Positions 16,760 through 24,996 are shown, counted from the stretch's first letter. The stretch is 64,000 bases of DNA from Lachnospiraceae bacterium (GCA_017936785.1 JAGBEV010000053.1:62001-126000), one strand, 5' to 3'. The notes: generated from the sequence alone by a model not told the origin. Program-made: numbers and translations.

Positions 16760-18229
16760 TCAATCCTCTAATCTTACAACATCACCAGCCTCAATAGATT
16801 TATCACTGCTTACTATAATAAGATCATCCCTGCTTAAAGCACTGCTGCTTACTACTGCATAGATATCATTAGAATCCATGCATGTTACACTTACTTTATC
16901 TGCTACCATCTCTTCTCCCAAAATTCCATTTTTATAACCCACTACAAGTACATAATTTCCTGCGCTGTCTCCTCTCAAAGCCTCGATGGGTATTGTAAGT
17001 CCGTCGCTATCCGATTGATGTGTAAAAACAATGGTTGCTGTCATACCAACACTGTAATCATCTTCCAAAAGCCGGCATCTTACATCATATAACTCAGGAT
17101 TTGCCTCATTCTGTACAACGGATAAAATCGTACCGTTTTCTTCTGTTGTACCTGTTAAAATTCTTGCACTTTCTCCCTCAACGATATACGCAGTCTTATC
17201 GCCGGATACCGTTGCGACCAGCTCATATCCCTGACTGGTATCCACCTGATAAAATGCTGCTGTATTTGGAGAGTATTCGCCTGCCATGACATTTACGGCT
17301 GTTATCTGCCCTATGGAATTTGCAGAAACAACTCCTTCATTTTGCAGCAGTTCATCCAATTCATCTATTTGACTCTGACACTTATCGATTTTTGCACCGA
17401 TATCCATTTCATCATAATCCTTGTTTAGCTGCGCGGTATAAAGTTCCAGCTGCAGTGCCATATCATAACGCTTGGTCTGAAGCATCTCCAGATTATATTT
17501 TACAAGGGGCGTCCCTGCTTCGATCCTACTTCCGCTCTTTACCATAACCTGGTCGATCAAAACTTCCGGATAGATATATACCGGAGCTCCTTTATAATCC
17601 ATCTCATTTTCTGAAACGGTTGCAAAGAGCTCAAATTCCCTGCTGTTATCCGTCTTATAAAATGCAGCTGTTTCCGCAGAATATTCACCTGCCATTACAT
17701 TTACAGCCGTTACCCATCCTGTGGTATCTGAATAAACGATTCCATTGTTTGCTAACAGGCTGTCAAGTTTATTTATTTCACGTTGGCATTTGGTAATGCT
17801 GGCATTCAGCTCCCGCGTATCAAAGATATTTTCCTGCCGGACATTGTAAAGCTCCATCTGCAGGCTTGCTTCATCATACAGGGTCTGCAGCGCATCCGGA
17901 TTATATTTGATAAGGGGCGCGTTTACCTCAACCTTGTCGCCGGTCTTTACCATAACCTCATCAACCAGCACTCCCGGATAAATATAAACCGGGACTTCCT
18001 TTGACACCTCTATGGTTCCCGTGGCAACTACAGTATGCTCAATTTTCTGGGTCGTCGCTTTGGTTGTCTCTATATGAGGTGTAAGCAATGAGCTTGCAAA
18101 TCTGGAAAGAATCGTGCACACGATTACCGCGGTCAAAAAAATCCCTACTGCCTTTATCATACCCGATTTATTATAATTTTTCAGTTTATGCCTGAGCATA
18201 CTGAATTTATCAGCTATTGTCTTTGCCAT
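16760..18229 (-). CDS. HlyD/RND-type membrane-fusion adaptor with internal duplication
   Basis: 489 residues. One N-terminal anchor helix (~24-48) is followed by a barrel/lipoyl module beginning PVYIYPGVLVDEVMVKTGD (80) with a short coiled-coil hairpin (~115-165) and TAVNVMAGEYS (~174). The whole module repeats from 216 (PVYIYPEVLIDQVMVKSG; second AVNVMAGEYS ~311), an exact 136-residue period. A beta-barrel and membrane-proximal domain follow (350-489). GGAGGAG precedes the ATG, which lies 20 bp inside the permease gene. Such adaptors normally serve MacB-like or RND exporters. Here the neighbours are sugar-uptake permeases, which is unusual. Confidence 0.85.
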   Translation of the reverse strand: MAKTIADKFSMLRHKLKNYNKSGMIKAVGIFLTAVIVCTILSRFASSLLTPHIETTKATTQKIEHTVVATGTIEVSKEVPVYIYPGVLVDEVMVKTGDKVEVNAPLIKYNPDALQTLYDEASLQMELYNVRQENIFDTRELNASITKCQREINKLDSLLANNGIVYSDTTGWVTAVNVMAGEYSAETAAFYKTDNSREFELFATVSENEMDYKGAPVYIYPEVLIDQVMVKSGSRIEAGTPLVKYNLEMLQTKRYDMALQLELYTAQLNKDYDEMDIGAKIDKCQSQIDELDELLQNEGVVSANSIGQITAVNVMAGEYSPNTAAFYQVDTSQGYELVATVSGDKTAYIVEGESARILTGTTEENGTILSVVQNEANPELYDVRCRLLEDDYSVGMTATIVFTHQSDSDGLTIPIEALRGDSAGNYVLVVGYKNGILGEEMVADKVSVTCMDSNDIYAVVSSSALSRDDLIIVSSDKSIEAGDVVRLED

Positions 18230-19067
18230 TTCCGGCTCCTCCCTCTATGGATAATCCGCTTATCAGTACATTTCTCCCCAAGATGAATACAAGCAACGCG
18301 GGAATAATGCTAAACAGTGAAAAGGCAAAGGCGCTGCCTATATTCCCACTATTAAATTCCGGAAGATATACCGACAATGTCCACAGGCTTTTTTCCTTAA
18401 TAAATGCAACCGGCTGTTCTATCATGTTCCAGTACTCTAGAAAGCCAAGTATCATGGCAGAGGCAATTCCCTCTCCTGCAATGGGAACTCCTATATTGAG
18501 AAACAATCGAAAACTGCCTGCTCCGTCAAGCTTTGCCGCTTCCATCACTTCCTCCGGCACCTGCTCAAAGGAGTTATACATGATGAATACGGGAAATGTT
18601 GAAAATACCATGGGCAGGATCAGACTGAGATGGGTATTGATCAGCGACATGGAATTTAAAACGATATACTGCGAAACCATCGTTACCTGAAACGGAAGAA
18701 GCATACAGAAAATATAAACAGTGTAGATTACTTTTCCAAACTTCCCCTTGTATCTGGCAAGTCCCCATGCCGCCGGAACAGCAAAAACGAGCTGCCCTAT
18801 GGCTATAGTTGCCACTACCTTCATGGAATTCCAGAATAAAATGTAATATTCAGGGGTATCCAGTAACAGTTCTATTAAATTTTGAAAGGTGGGATACAGT
18901 GGAATGAAACGCCATGTAGCATAACCTTCCCCTTCATCAAAAATCGGACCTATAAGCGACGTCAATTCCGCATTTCCCATGAGACTTCCTATGATTATAA
19001 CAAGAACCGGTAATACGCAGATCATGGCGCCGATGACAGCAATCAGTCTGGCTATCAGTTTCATCAT
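18210..19067 (-). CDS. Carbohydrate ABC permease, MalG type
   Basis: 285 residues from ATG 19067 (AAAGGAGG upstream; overlaps the previous stop as ATGA). The six-helix MalG-type topology and the cytoplasmic EAA loop EAAKLDGAGSFRLFLNIGVPI are intact, so it can contact an ATPase. The expected ATPase is not encoded in the locus, so it may borrow a shared MsmK/MalK-like ATPase from elsewhere (known for Gram-positive sugar transporters; inference here). Overlaps the adaptor gene by 20 bp. Confidence 0.9.
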   Translation of the reverse strand: MMKLIARLIAVIGAMICVLPVLVIIIGSLMGNAELTSLIGPIFDEGEGYATWRFIPLYPTFQNLIELLLDTPEYYILFWNSMKVVATIAIGQLVFAVPAAWGLARYKGKFGKVIYTVYIFCMLLPFQVTMVSQYIVLNSMSLINTHLSLILPMVFSTFPVFIMYNSFEQVPEEVMEAAKLDGAGSFRLFLNIGVPIAGEGIASAMILGFLEYWNMIEQPVAFIKEKSLWTLSVYLPEFNSGNIGSAFAFSLFSIIPALLVFILGRNVLISGLSIEGGAGNGKDNS

Positions 19068-19933
19068 GCGTCCTCCTTTCTGTGCGGCAATATGATAAGT
19101 CTGATCAGCCCCAGGACGGCAAAGAGAAATATTGCCGTAAGGCATGCTGCTGCCGACAGCTTATTGATATCCAGTTTGGAAAACCAGTTATTAAACAAAT
19201 GCTGCAGCATATAAACGCTGTTATCGGGATAATTTCCCACAAGCAGATAGATTTCACGAAACACCTTAAAGGAATTTACAAAAGAAAGCACTGTGATCGT
19301 ATAAGCACCGCCCCTGATATTGGGCAGGGTCATGTTGAAAAACAGCCTTACGCTTCCTGCTCCATCTACCCGCGCCGCCTCATAAATGTCCTTTGGAATC
19401 ATCTCCAGCACCGTCAGCCAGATTAGCATGTCATAGCCCATATTTTTCCATAAATATGTACCGATGAGAAGATACAAGGAATTCTGACCTGTCAGGAAAC
19501 TGACCGGCTCCATCTTTAGCATAACCCTGATACCATTGATGATCCCCGCATCATCAAAAAGCATTTTCCATACGGTAACTACCGAATTGGAGGGAATCGC
19601 CATAGGTACCAGAAATGCAAACCGGATCAGCTTACTGTTCATATTGTTGACAATATACGCCATACACAGGGAAATAACGATCAGCAGCGGAAGGCTTATC
19701 ATATCAAATAGCAGCGTATTTTTTACCGCCAGCCTGAAAGCATCATTTGTAAACACTGTGTTATAATTATCAAAACCCACAAAATCCGATGAGATTCCGC
19801 CAAAAAAGGATCTTTTTACCACATCCAGCAATGGGATTATGAGAAATACAAGTATTCCCACAGCACTGGGAAGCACAAAAAAAAGAAAATGATAGTTTCT
19901 ATTCACAAAGTTTTTATATTTCACCCATCCCAC
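19064..19933 (-). CDS. Sugar ABC permease, MalF type
   Basis: Up to 289 residues. The only starts available are GTG codons (19933, or 19924 with AGGTGG 5 nt before it). Six membrane helices and the EAA loop EAARVDGAGSVRLFFNMTLPNI mark a binding-protein-dependent sugar permease. First gene of the leftward operon. A TATAAT -10 (complement of 19962-19967) lies 30 bp upstream, with phased TCTAA repeats just beyond it. Works with the downstream MalG-type permease and the solute-binding lipoprotein. Confidence 0.9.
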   Translation of the reverse strand: MGWVKYKNFVNRNYHFLFFVLPSAVGILVFLIIPLLDVVKRSFFGGISSDFVGFDNYNTVFTNDAFRLAVKNTLLFDMISLPLLIVISLCMAYIVNNMNSKLIRFAFLVPMAIPSNSVVTVWKMLFDDAGIINGIRVMLKMEPVSFLTGQNSLYLLIGTYLWKNMGYDMLIWLTVLEMIPKDIYEAARVDGAGSVRLFFNMTLPNIRGGAYTITVLSFVNSFKVFREIYLLVGNYPDNSVYMLQHLFNNWFSKLDINKLSAAACLTAIFLFAVLGLIRLIILPHRKEDA

Positions 19934-19961
19934 CTGCCATACGGTTCTTTTTCATATAACA

Positions 19962-20027
19962 ATTATAACTTTCTTTGATTTTTCATATTTCTAATTCTTA
20001 TCTAACTTTTATCTAATTTTTGTCTAA
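19962..20027. promoter_or_regulatory. Four 11-bp-phased TCTAA direct repeats and divergent promoter region
   Basis: TCTAA begins at 19990, 20001, 20012 and 20023, an exact 11-bp period. This is the usual geometry of OmpR/PhoB-type response-regulator sites. For the leftward permease operon a good -10 TATAAT (complement of 19962-19967) has no recognisable -35; the repeat block starts just where the -35 would be, as at activator-dependent promoters. The regulator encoded by the adjacent rightward gene is the likely binder. Confidence 0.8.
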
Positions 20028-20087
20028 TTTGAATAATCTGATGTTTTTCAAAGGATAATGTGATATTATAAGCGCGGAGGAAGCCTC

Positions 20088-20771
20088 ATGAAATTACTAT
20101 TGATTGATGATGATGTTCAGCTTTGCCATATACTCAAAAATAAATTTGACAAAGAAAACATCGACTCTGTTATTTGTCATACAGGAAAAGATGGCATTTC
20201 AAAAGCCCTTTCGGTCAAATTTGATATTATCATTCTGGATTGTATGCTGCCCGATATGAGCGGAATTGATATCCTGAAAAAATTTCTTTTTGATAAGATC
20301 TCTGTTCCCGTGATCATGCTTACGGCACTGGGAACATTACAGGATAAGCTTAACGGTTTGGGAAACGGCGCTGACGATTATATTGTCAAGCCTTTTGAAT
20401 TTGATGAACTGATGGCACGCATCCATTCCGTACTAAGACGCACAGACCCTATTGCAAACACCGATTATCACTACGGTGATATATCTTATAACATAGAAAG
20501 CCATATACTACAGTGCGGGAAAGAAGCCGTTCAGCTTTCCAAAAGAGAGTCATTGGTATTTGAAGTGTTAGTAAAAGAAGCCGGCAAAGTGATTTCCAAA
20601 GATACGATCATTAACAATGTCTGGGGTGAAAACTCCTATATTGATGACGGAAATCTGGGCAACTATATTTATTTTATCAGGAACCGTTTAAAAACCATAC
20701 ACAGCAAAGTTACTGTTAAAACAGTTCATGGCATAGGCTATGAGCTCTCATTCGGTAATGCAAATGATTAA
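20088..20771 (+). CDS. OmpR/PhoB-family response regulator
   Basis: 227 residues. The receiver domain (1-115) has the acidic pocket IDDD (6-9), phospho-acceptor Asp51 in LDCMLPDMSG, the LTA switch residue and the conserved Lys in VKPF. The C-terminal winged helix (~128-225) ends TVKTVHGIGYEL. A GCGGAGGAAGCCTC ribosome site precedes the start. Overlaps the kinase gene by 8 bp. Divergent from the hybrid transporter operon, with phased repeats between them, so it probably switches that operon on. Confidence 0.93.
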   Translation: MKLLLIDDDVQLCHILKNKFDKENIDSVICHTGKDGISKALSVKFDIIILDCMLPDMSGIDILKKFLFDKISVPVIMLTALGTLQDKLNGLGNGADDYIVKPFEFDELMARIHSVLRRTDPIANTDYHYGDISYNIESHILQCGKEAVQLSKRESLVFEVLVKEAGKVISKDTIINNVWGENSYIDDGNLGNYIYFIRNRLKTIHSKVTVKTVHGIGYELSFGNAND

Positions 20772-22035
20772 AAGCTTACAAATTCGTCTAACCATATATC
20801 TGTCTGTTTTTTTAACGATCATCATGGTCGCAGTATGTGCTATTTATACCTATATCACTTCTGCAAATATCAGCAATCGAAACAGGCTGGAATATGAAAA
20901 TAATATTATCTATTTCTATTCTTATTTATACCAGAGCGATATTATAAATTTCTCCAATATATCCCAATTTACAGACAAGGGATTTTATGTTGAACTGTTA
21001 AGCGAAAATTATGCTCAAAAATACCCGACAGCTTCCATACCAGATGCCGAGACAATCATTGACAGGCTGGATATTACCTCAACCTCTGAATATTGGAAAA
21101 ATTATTATGATGCAGTCCAGCAAAAAGTCCCTGTACATTCCGAATCTACATTCCAGTATGAGAAGGTTGAATATTGGATAAGCTATGCTGTTATTCAAAA
21201 CCATGAAAAATCATATACGGTTATTCTGCTATATTCCACTTTAAATGAAAAGCTGGAAATCCGCCGCCTTTGTATGAAATTTTCACTGGTTTGTCTGTGT
21301 GCAACGATCGTTCTTTTTATCATATCTTTTTATTTTGTAAGAAAAGTCCTCATTCCTGTAAAAGAAGCTTACAACAAACAGGAAGAATTCATTGCTGTTG
21401 CCTCTCATGAACTAAGGTCTCCCCTTACAGTTATTAAGGCAAGCCTCTCTGCAATGCCAAATTCCGGCAGCGAAGAATTGGAACATTATAAATCCATTGC
21501 AAATGCAGAATGTTCGCGTATGACAGATTTGATCAACGATATGTTACTGCTGGCAAACATGAAAATAAACAAAAAGAAAAACGCATTTCAGGACTGCGAT
21601 CCATCTGATATCATCATTAATTGTTATAATCGTTTTGAGGAACTTGTTCTGGGCAAAGGACTTAAGTTCCATGTTTCATTTCCCGAACAGCCTTTGAAGC
21701 ATTATAAACTGGATAAAGACCGCATTACCCAGCTTCTGGTCATCCTTTTAGATAATGCCCTAAGTTATACGGAATCAGGAACGATCACCCTTTCCGCATA
21801 TGAGGAGCATGACAGGCTCCGCCTTTCCGTATCAGATACCGGCAAAGGCATTCCTGATTCTATGAAAAAAAGAATATTTGACAAATTTTTCTCCGCCGAT
21901 CAGTCACATTCCCAAAACGAGCATTACGGTCTGGGGCTTAGTATTGCCAAAGAAATTGCCGCCCTGCATCATGCGGTCATTGAGGTTACCGATAACGAAG
22001 GCGGCGGAAGCGTATTTACTATATTATTTCCATAG
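20764..22035 (+). CDS. Sensor histidine kinase
   Basis: 423 residues from ATG 20764 (the frame is open upstream inside the regulator gene, but coupling favours this start). Two membrane helices (~10-32 and ~178-200) enclose an extracytoplasmic sensor of ~145 residues with no recognised fold. The H-box ASHELRSPLTVIKASLS, N-box LLVILLDNALSYT, G1 SDTGKGIP and G2 GLGLSIAKEIA are intact. No clear HAMP domain. Partner of the upstream regulator. The signal is probably an extracellular compound handled by the divergent transporter. Confidence 0.92.
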   Translation: MIKSLQIRLTIYLSVFLTIIMVAVCAIYTYITSANISNRNRLEYENNIIYFYSYLYQSDIINFSNISQFTDKGFYVELLSENYAQKYPTASIPDAETIIDRLDITSTSEYWKNYYDAVQQKVPVHSESTFQYEKVEYWISYAVIQNHEKSYTVILLYSTLNEKLEIRRLCMKFSLVCLCATIVLFIISFYFVRKVLIPVKEAYNKQEEFIAVASHELRSPLTVIKASLSAMPNSGSEELEHYKSIANAECSRMTDLINDMLLLANMKINKKKNAFQDCDPSDIIINCYNRFEELVLGKGLKFHVSFPEQPLKHYKLDKDRITQLLVILLDNALSYTESGTITLSAYEEHDRLRLSVSDTGKGIPDSMKKRIFDKFFSADQSHSQNEHYGLGLSIAKEIAALHHAVIEVTDNEGGGSVFTILFP

Positions 22036-22068
22036 GCAGACTTCTTGCATATGGAAATAATATTTTTT
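22021..22068 (+). terminator. Terminator overlapping the kinase stop
   Basis: A perfect 14-bp stem, ATATTATTTCCATA (22021-22034) with 22050-22063, is followed by T6. The TAG stop (22033-22035) lies at the base of the loop. Confidence 0.85.
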
Positions 22069-22070
22069 AT

Positions 22071-22223
22071 TCACAATATACCTGTTCTTCTTCCGTTTCT
22101 TTCATAGGTGGAAAAGCTATGATTTTTCGTACCGCCTTCTGCATTAAAGCCATATGCCACCTCAATTCCTTCTATAAGCATTGATTTTCCCAACTTAATC
22201 TCCTTGATAAATCTGTTTTCCAT
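22071..22223 (-). pseudogene. Decayed copy of the AAA ATPase at 12540-13280
   Basis: A 50-codon open remnant. It begins MENRFIKEIKL (intact copy MEDRFIRAIKI), jumps in frame to GKSMLIEGIEVAYGFNAEGG, TKNHSFSTYE (intact GKSTLIEGIAVAYGFNAEGG, TKNYSFSTYE), then ends after ten unrelated residues. The Walker A glycines and about 27 residues before the Lys are deleted, and everything after residue ~70 is lost. It still carries an AGAGGATAAC ribosome site and directly follows the membrane-protein gene ending at 22225, so it may be translated into a useless peptide. Confidence 0.85.
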
Positions 22224-22224
22224 G

Positions 22225-22878
22225 TTATCCTCTTTTCATTTGTTCCGGCTCCCATTTCCCTTCATATAGGTTTCTCGTATCCAAAGGCAGGGGATCATTA
22301 TAGATTGCCAGCTCCCCAAGCCTCACAAGCAGTCTCCGAATGTTATCGCCGCCATAAAGGTATATCCGTTTCTTATGAAATTGAAACAGATAAACATAAC
22401 CATTGCCCATAGCGCTTTTACGTGTAACCTTCAAATCCGAAATTTGACAGCTTTTACATTTTCCCAGAAAATTGATATAGATAATCCTGTCACTTTCAAG
22501 AATCATCTGTCCGTTATGATACAGGAGTATATAATATCCTGCCATCATAACAAGGGGAATAGATAGCATACACATGACCAAAAACACAAAAAGCGATTCG
22601 TTTCCTTTCGGAATACTGATTATTAAACTTCCATATATCAGACATTCTCCTGTCAATGCAAATAAACATGCAAAAATAAATCCCCTATATTTAGAACATT
22701 TACATCTGCATCTGATGATGCCTTTTTCTGCCTCTTCCTGGCAGCGCATATCCAGTATCTTTATTTCCTGTCCGATCTGCCTAGGATATACCCTCTTAAA
22801 TACCAAAAGACAGATCCATATTATAACTGCAGCGATTCCACAGATAACTGCCATTGCAGCGATCACACTTAATCCCAT
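22225..22878 (-). CDS. Membrane protein, unknown (PH-like C-terminal half)
   Basis: 217 residues from ATG 22878 with GGGGAG upstream. An ATG-less extension to 22926 is excluded because the promoter -10 lies at 22930-22935. One N-terminal helix (~5-28), a Cys-rich loop (CRCKCSKYRG), two further helices (~68-90 and ~97-120), then a beta-rich C-terminus (ILESDRIIYINFLGKCKSCQISDLKVTRK...) that resembles bacterial PH-like membrane proteins. Function not recognised. The ATPase remnant lies 1 bp downstream. Confidence 0.65.
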   Translation of the reverse strand: MGLSVIAAMAVICGIAAVIIWICLLVFKRVYPRQIGQEIKILDMRCQEEAEKGIIRCRCKCSKYRGFIFACLFALTGECLIYGSLIISIPKGNESLFVFLVMCMLSIPLVMMAGYYILLYHNGQMILESDRIIYINFLGKCKSCQISDLKVTRKSAMGNGYVYLFQFHKKRIYLYGGDNIRRLLVRLGELAIYNDPLPLDTRNLYEGKWEPEQMKRG

Positions 22879-22929
22879 AAAGTACTCCCCAAAACTTTCA
22901 TTACACTTTCTGCTATCACTTTTCACCTA

Positions 22930-22958
22930 ATTATAAAATGTTTTTGACAACAAGTAAA
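22930..22958 (-). promoter_or_regulatory. SigmaA-type promoter of the 22878 gene
   Basis: On the minus strand TTTACT (complement of 22953-22958), 17 bp, then TATAAT (complement of 22930-22935). The predicted start near 22923 supports the ATG at 22878 as the true start. Confidence 0.7.
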
Positions 22959-22978
22959 CTTTATCTATATCTTTCCTT

Positions 22979-23839
22979 CTATTTATCGTGATTTTTCCCG
23001 GAAATATTCAGACATGCCAATCCAAAGAAAACTACTGCGACTGCCGTCATGATTCCAATACTTGCAGCCATGGAAACCTCTGTATTCCCAAATATATAGA
23101 TGATGCCCAGTTCTTCCTTCAATTCTGTCACAACAGAAACCGGAACCCCTTCAAAAGCTTCTTCCATAACCGGTCCCATCATAATATTCCGAAAAATCAG
23201 AGCGCCATGGGAAACAGGAAATAACTTTACGATCCATTGTACCCCTTCAGGATAAGAGCCGATAGGCAGATAAATTCCCGTTAAGAATCCGATCAAAGTG
23301 CCCAGCACAATATTTGCCGTTGTATAGGCATTGATACTTTGAAATAAAGAAACCAAAAACAGTGCAATGGACGTATTCATAAAGGTATTCAGCAAAATAA
23401 TGCCCAAAGTCCTCACTATGTTATGTAAACTCATCAATTCCCCGCCATTGACAGTAACATAAATTTCTGCTGCTGCCAGTGCGATCACTGACATAACAAC
23501 ACCCACTGCATATGCGCTGAGCATATAACCGCCTGCGATCTGCCACTTTTTGACCGGTGCCACAAAAAAATCCTTTTCAATCCGGTCTGCCCTGTCCTTT
23601 ACCATGGTTCCAAGCATACCCAAGGTTGTTGTCATACTGGTGATTGCCAAGACTCCTGCCATGACCCAGTTATCCATCATTTCTTCGGCACGCTCAAATT
23701 CCTTCAGCCCGTTCGTCCACACGTCTCCCAAAAATAACACATAAAGTCCTATGACAATAAACACTGCCAAAAGAGAAAAAATAACCGAGGATCTATCCCT
23801 TAAATATAATTTCAGATTTCTTTTTGCAAATGCGATCAT
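22979..23839 (-). CDS. ABC-2 type permease (LytTR-linked efflux)
   Basis: 286 residues with six membrane helices and the ABC2_membrane layout: MIAFAKRNLKLYLRDRSSVIFSLLAVFIV at the N-terminus, KDRADRIEKDFFVAPVKKWQI in the first loop and IYLPIGSYPEGVQWIVKLFPVSHGA late. This matches daunorubicin/multidrug permeases. Overlaps the ATPase gene by 4 bp. Expected to export a toxic compound or peptide; substrate unknown. Confidence 0.88.
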   Translation of the reverse strand: MIAFAKRNLKLYLRDRSSVIFSLLAVFIVIGLYVLFLGDVWTNGLKEFERAEEMMDNWVMAGVLAITSMTTTLGMLGTMVKDRADRIEKDFFVAPVKKWQIAGGYMLSAYAVGVVMSVIALAAAEIYVTVNGGELMSLHNIVRTLGIILLNTFMNTSIALFLVSLFQSINAYTTANIVLGTLIGFLTGIYLPIGSYPEGVQWIVKLFPVSHGALIFRNIMMGPVMEEAFEGVPVSVVTELKEELGIIYIFGNTEVSMAASIGIMTAVAVVFFGLACLNISGKNHDK

Positions 23840-24774
23840 TCCCGTATCTCCTTTCCTGTTATGCCCAAAAATACGTCATCCATAGAGCCTTTTACCACCG
23901 TAAATCCTTCCAGAAAGGGCTCTGTAAGTTTCAAGATTGGCAATGCCTCCATAGTGGTCTGTAAATCCACTTCCAACAGCTCTTCTTTTTCCGTAAAACC
24001 GATTTTTCCTTTTGTAAATATCTCCTTTAACTTCTTTTTATTCTCTTCACCGCGGCACATAAGCCGCAGCTTATCTCTGGCATATTTTTCCTTTAAATCC
24101 AACGGAGTTCCTGCTGCCGCTACCATGCCGTGATCCACAACGACACAATAATCGGCATCCTCTGCCTCTTCCATGTAATGGGTAGTCAGAAACACTGTCA
24201 TTCCCTGTTCTTTTTGCAACTTTTTGATGGTATCCCAGACATTCCTTCTGGTCTGCGGATCAAGCCCTGTGGTGGGTTCATCCAAAAACAGGATCTTTGG
24301 CGTATGGAGAAGGGCTCTTGCGATATCTGCCCGTCTTCTTTGTCCTCCTGACAGCTTTCCGTATGGGCGTTTTAAGAAACTGCCCATTTCCGTAACATCA
24401 CAGGCTTTTTTCACAGCCTCTTTCAATTCCTTACCCTTCAACCCATAAAAGCTGCCCCGGATCTTTAAGTTTTCCTCCACAGTAAGAAGCCCGTCTAAAA
24501 GACTTTCCTGAAACACCACGCCAATACTATCCCGGATTTCTCCATCCTGTTTTCCCAATTCATATCCGTTTACAAAAACCTCTCCTTTATCCGGTTTTAA
24601 AAATGTACAGATAGCATTGATGGTCGTGGACTTCCCGGCGCCGTTTGGTCCTAAAAAAGCAAACAACTTTCCCGGTTCCACATAGAAACTGATATCCTTT
24701 ACTGCCTGCACATTGCCATAGGATTTGGCTAAATGATTTACCTCAATGATTTTCGCTGATTTTTTCTCTTCCAT
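23836..24774 (-). CDS. ABC transporter ATP-binding protein (DrrA-like)
   Basis: 312 residues. Walker A GPNGAGKST, Q-loop VFQESLLDGLLTVEENL, signature LSGGQRRRADIARALL, Walker B ILFLDEPTTGLDPQTRRNVW and H-loop TTHYMEEAEDADY. The C-terminal domain (~230-312) ends TEPFLEGFTVVKGSMDDVFLGITG, the DrrA-type tail. Three LytTR-type repeats lie 70-115 bp upstream, so the promoter is probably driven by the LytTR regulator at 25490-25927. Confidence 0.92.
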   Translation of the reverse strand: MEEKKSAKIIEVNHLAKSYGNVQAVKDISFYVEPGKLFAFLGPNGAGKSTTINAICTFLKPDKGEVFVNGYELGKQDGEIRDSIGVVFQESLLDGLLTVEENLKIRGSFYGLKGKELKEAVKKACDVTEMGSFLKRPYGKLSGGQRRRADIARALLHTPKILFLDEPTTGLDPQTRRNVWDTIKKLQKEQGMTVFLTTHYMEEAEDADYCVVVDHGMVAAAGTPLDLKEKYARDKLRLMCRGEENKKKLKEIFTKGKIGFTEKEELLEVDLQTTMEALPILKLTEPFLEGFTVVKGSMDDVFLGITGKEIRE

Positions 24775-24841
24775 GAACTTCTCTCCCTTCCATGAAATAA
24801 ATATAAATCATGAAAAAAATCCGGTAAATATCCGTAATTGC

Positions 24842-24890
24842 AAGTTGCATTTTCTTTCCGGTAAGTTGTAATTCTTTTCCCGTAAGTTGC
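24842..24890 (-). promoter_or_regulatory. Three LytTR-type direct repeats, 21-bp period
   Basis: AAGTTG starts at 24842, 24863 and 24884, exactly 21 bp apart (two helical turns). On the minus strand these read as 9-mers GCAACTTAC, ACAACTTAC and GCAACTTGC. Paired 9-bp direct repeats with ~12-bp gaps are the known arrangement for AgrA/ComE-type LytTR proteins. They lie upstream of the leftward ABC efflux genes; a LytTR gene is 600 bp away. Confidence 0.75.
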
Positions 24891-24903
24891 AAAGGTTTAG
24901 GAA

Positions 24904-24996
24904 AAGAGGCTGCCGCATTTAGAAAATTTTATATATATCAAAGCGAAAGCGTGTTTCCGTGATATATATAAAATTTTCTAAATGCGGCAGCCTCTT
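24904..24996 (-). terminator. 37-bp perfect inverted repeat between regulator and ABC genes
   Basis: Arms 24904-24940 and 24960-24996 are perfect reverse complements over 37 bp, with a 19-nt loop (24941-24959). The base is GC-rich (GAGGCTGCCGC) and the upper stem is AT-rich. It lies after the DUF3021 gene and before the LytTR repeats, so it probably stops the regulator transcript. Its length is far beyond a normal terminator. The core shares GGCTGCCGCATTTAGAAAA with the hairpin at 4819-4856. Confidence 0.7.
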
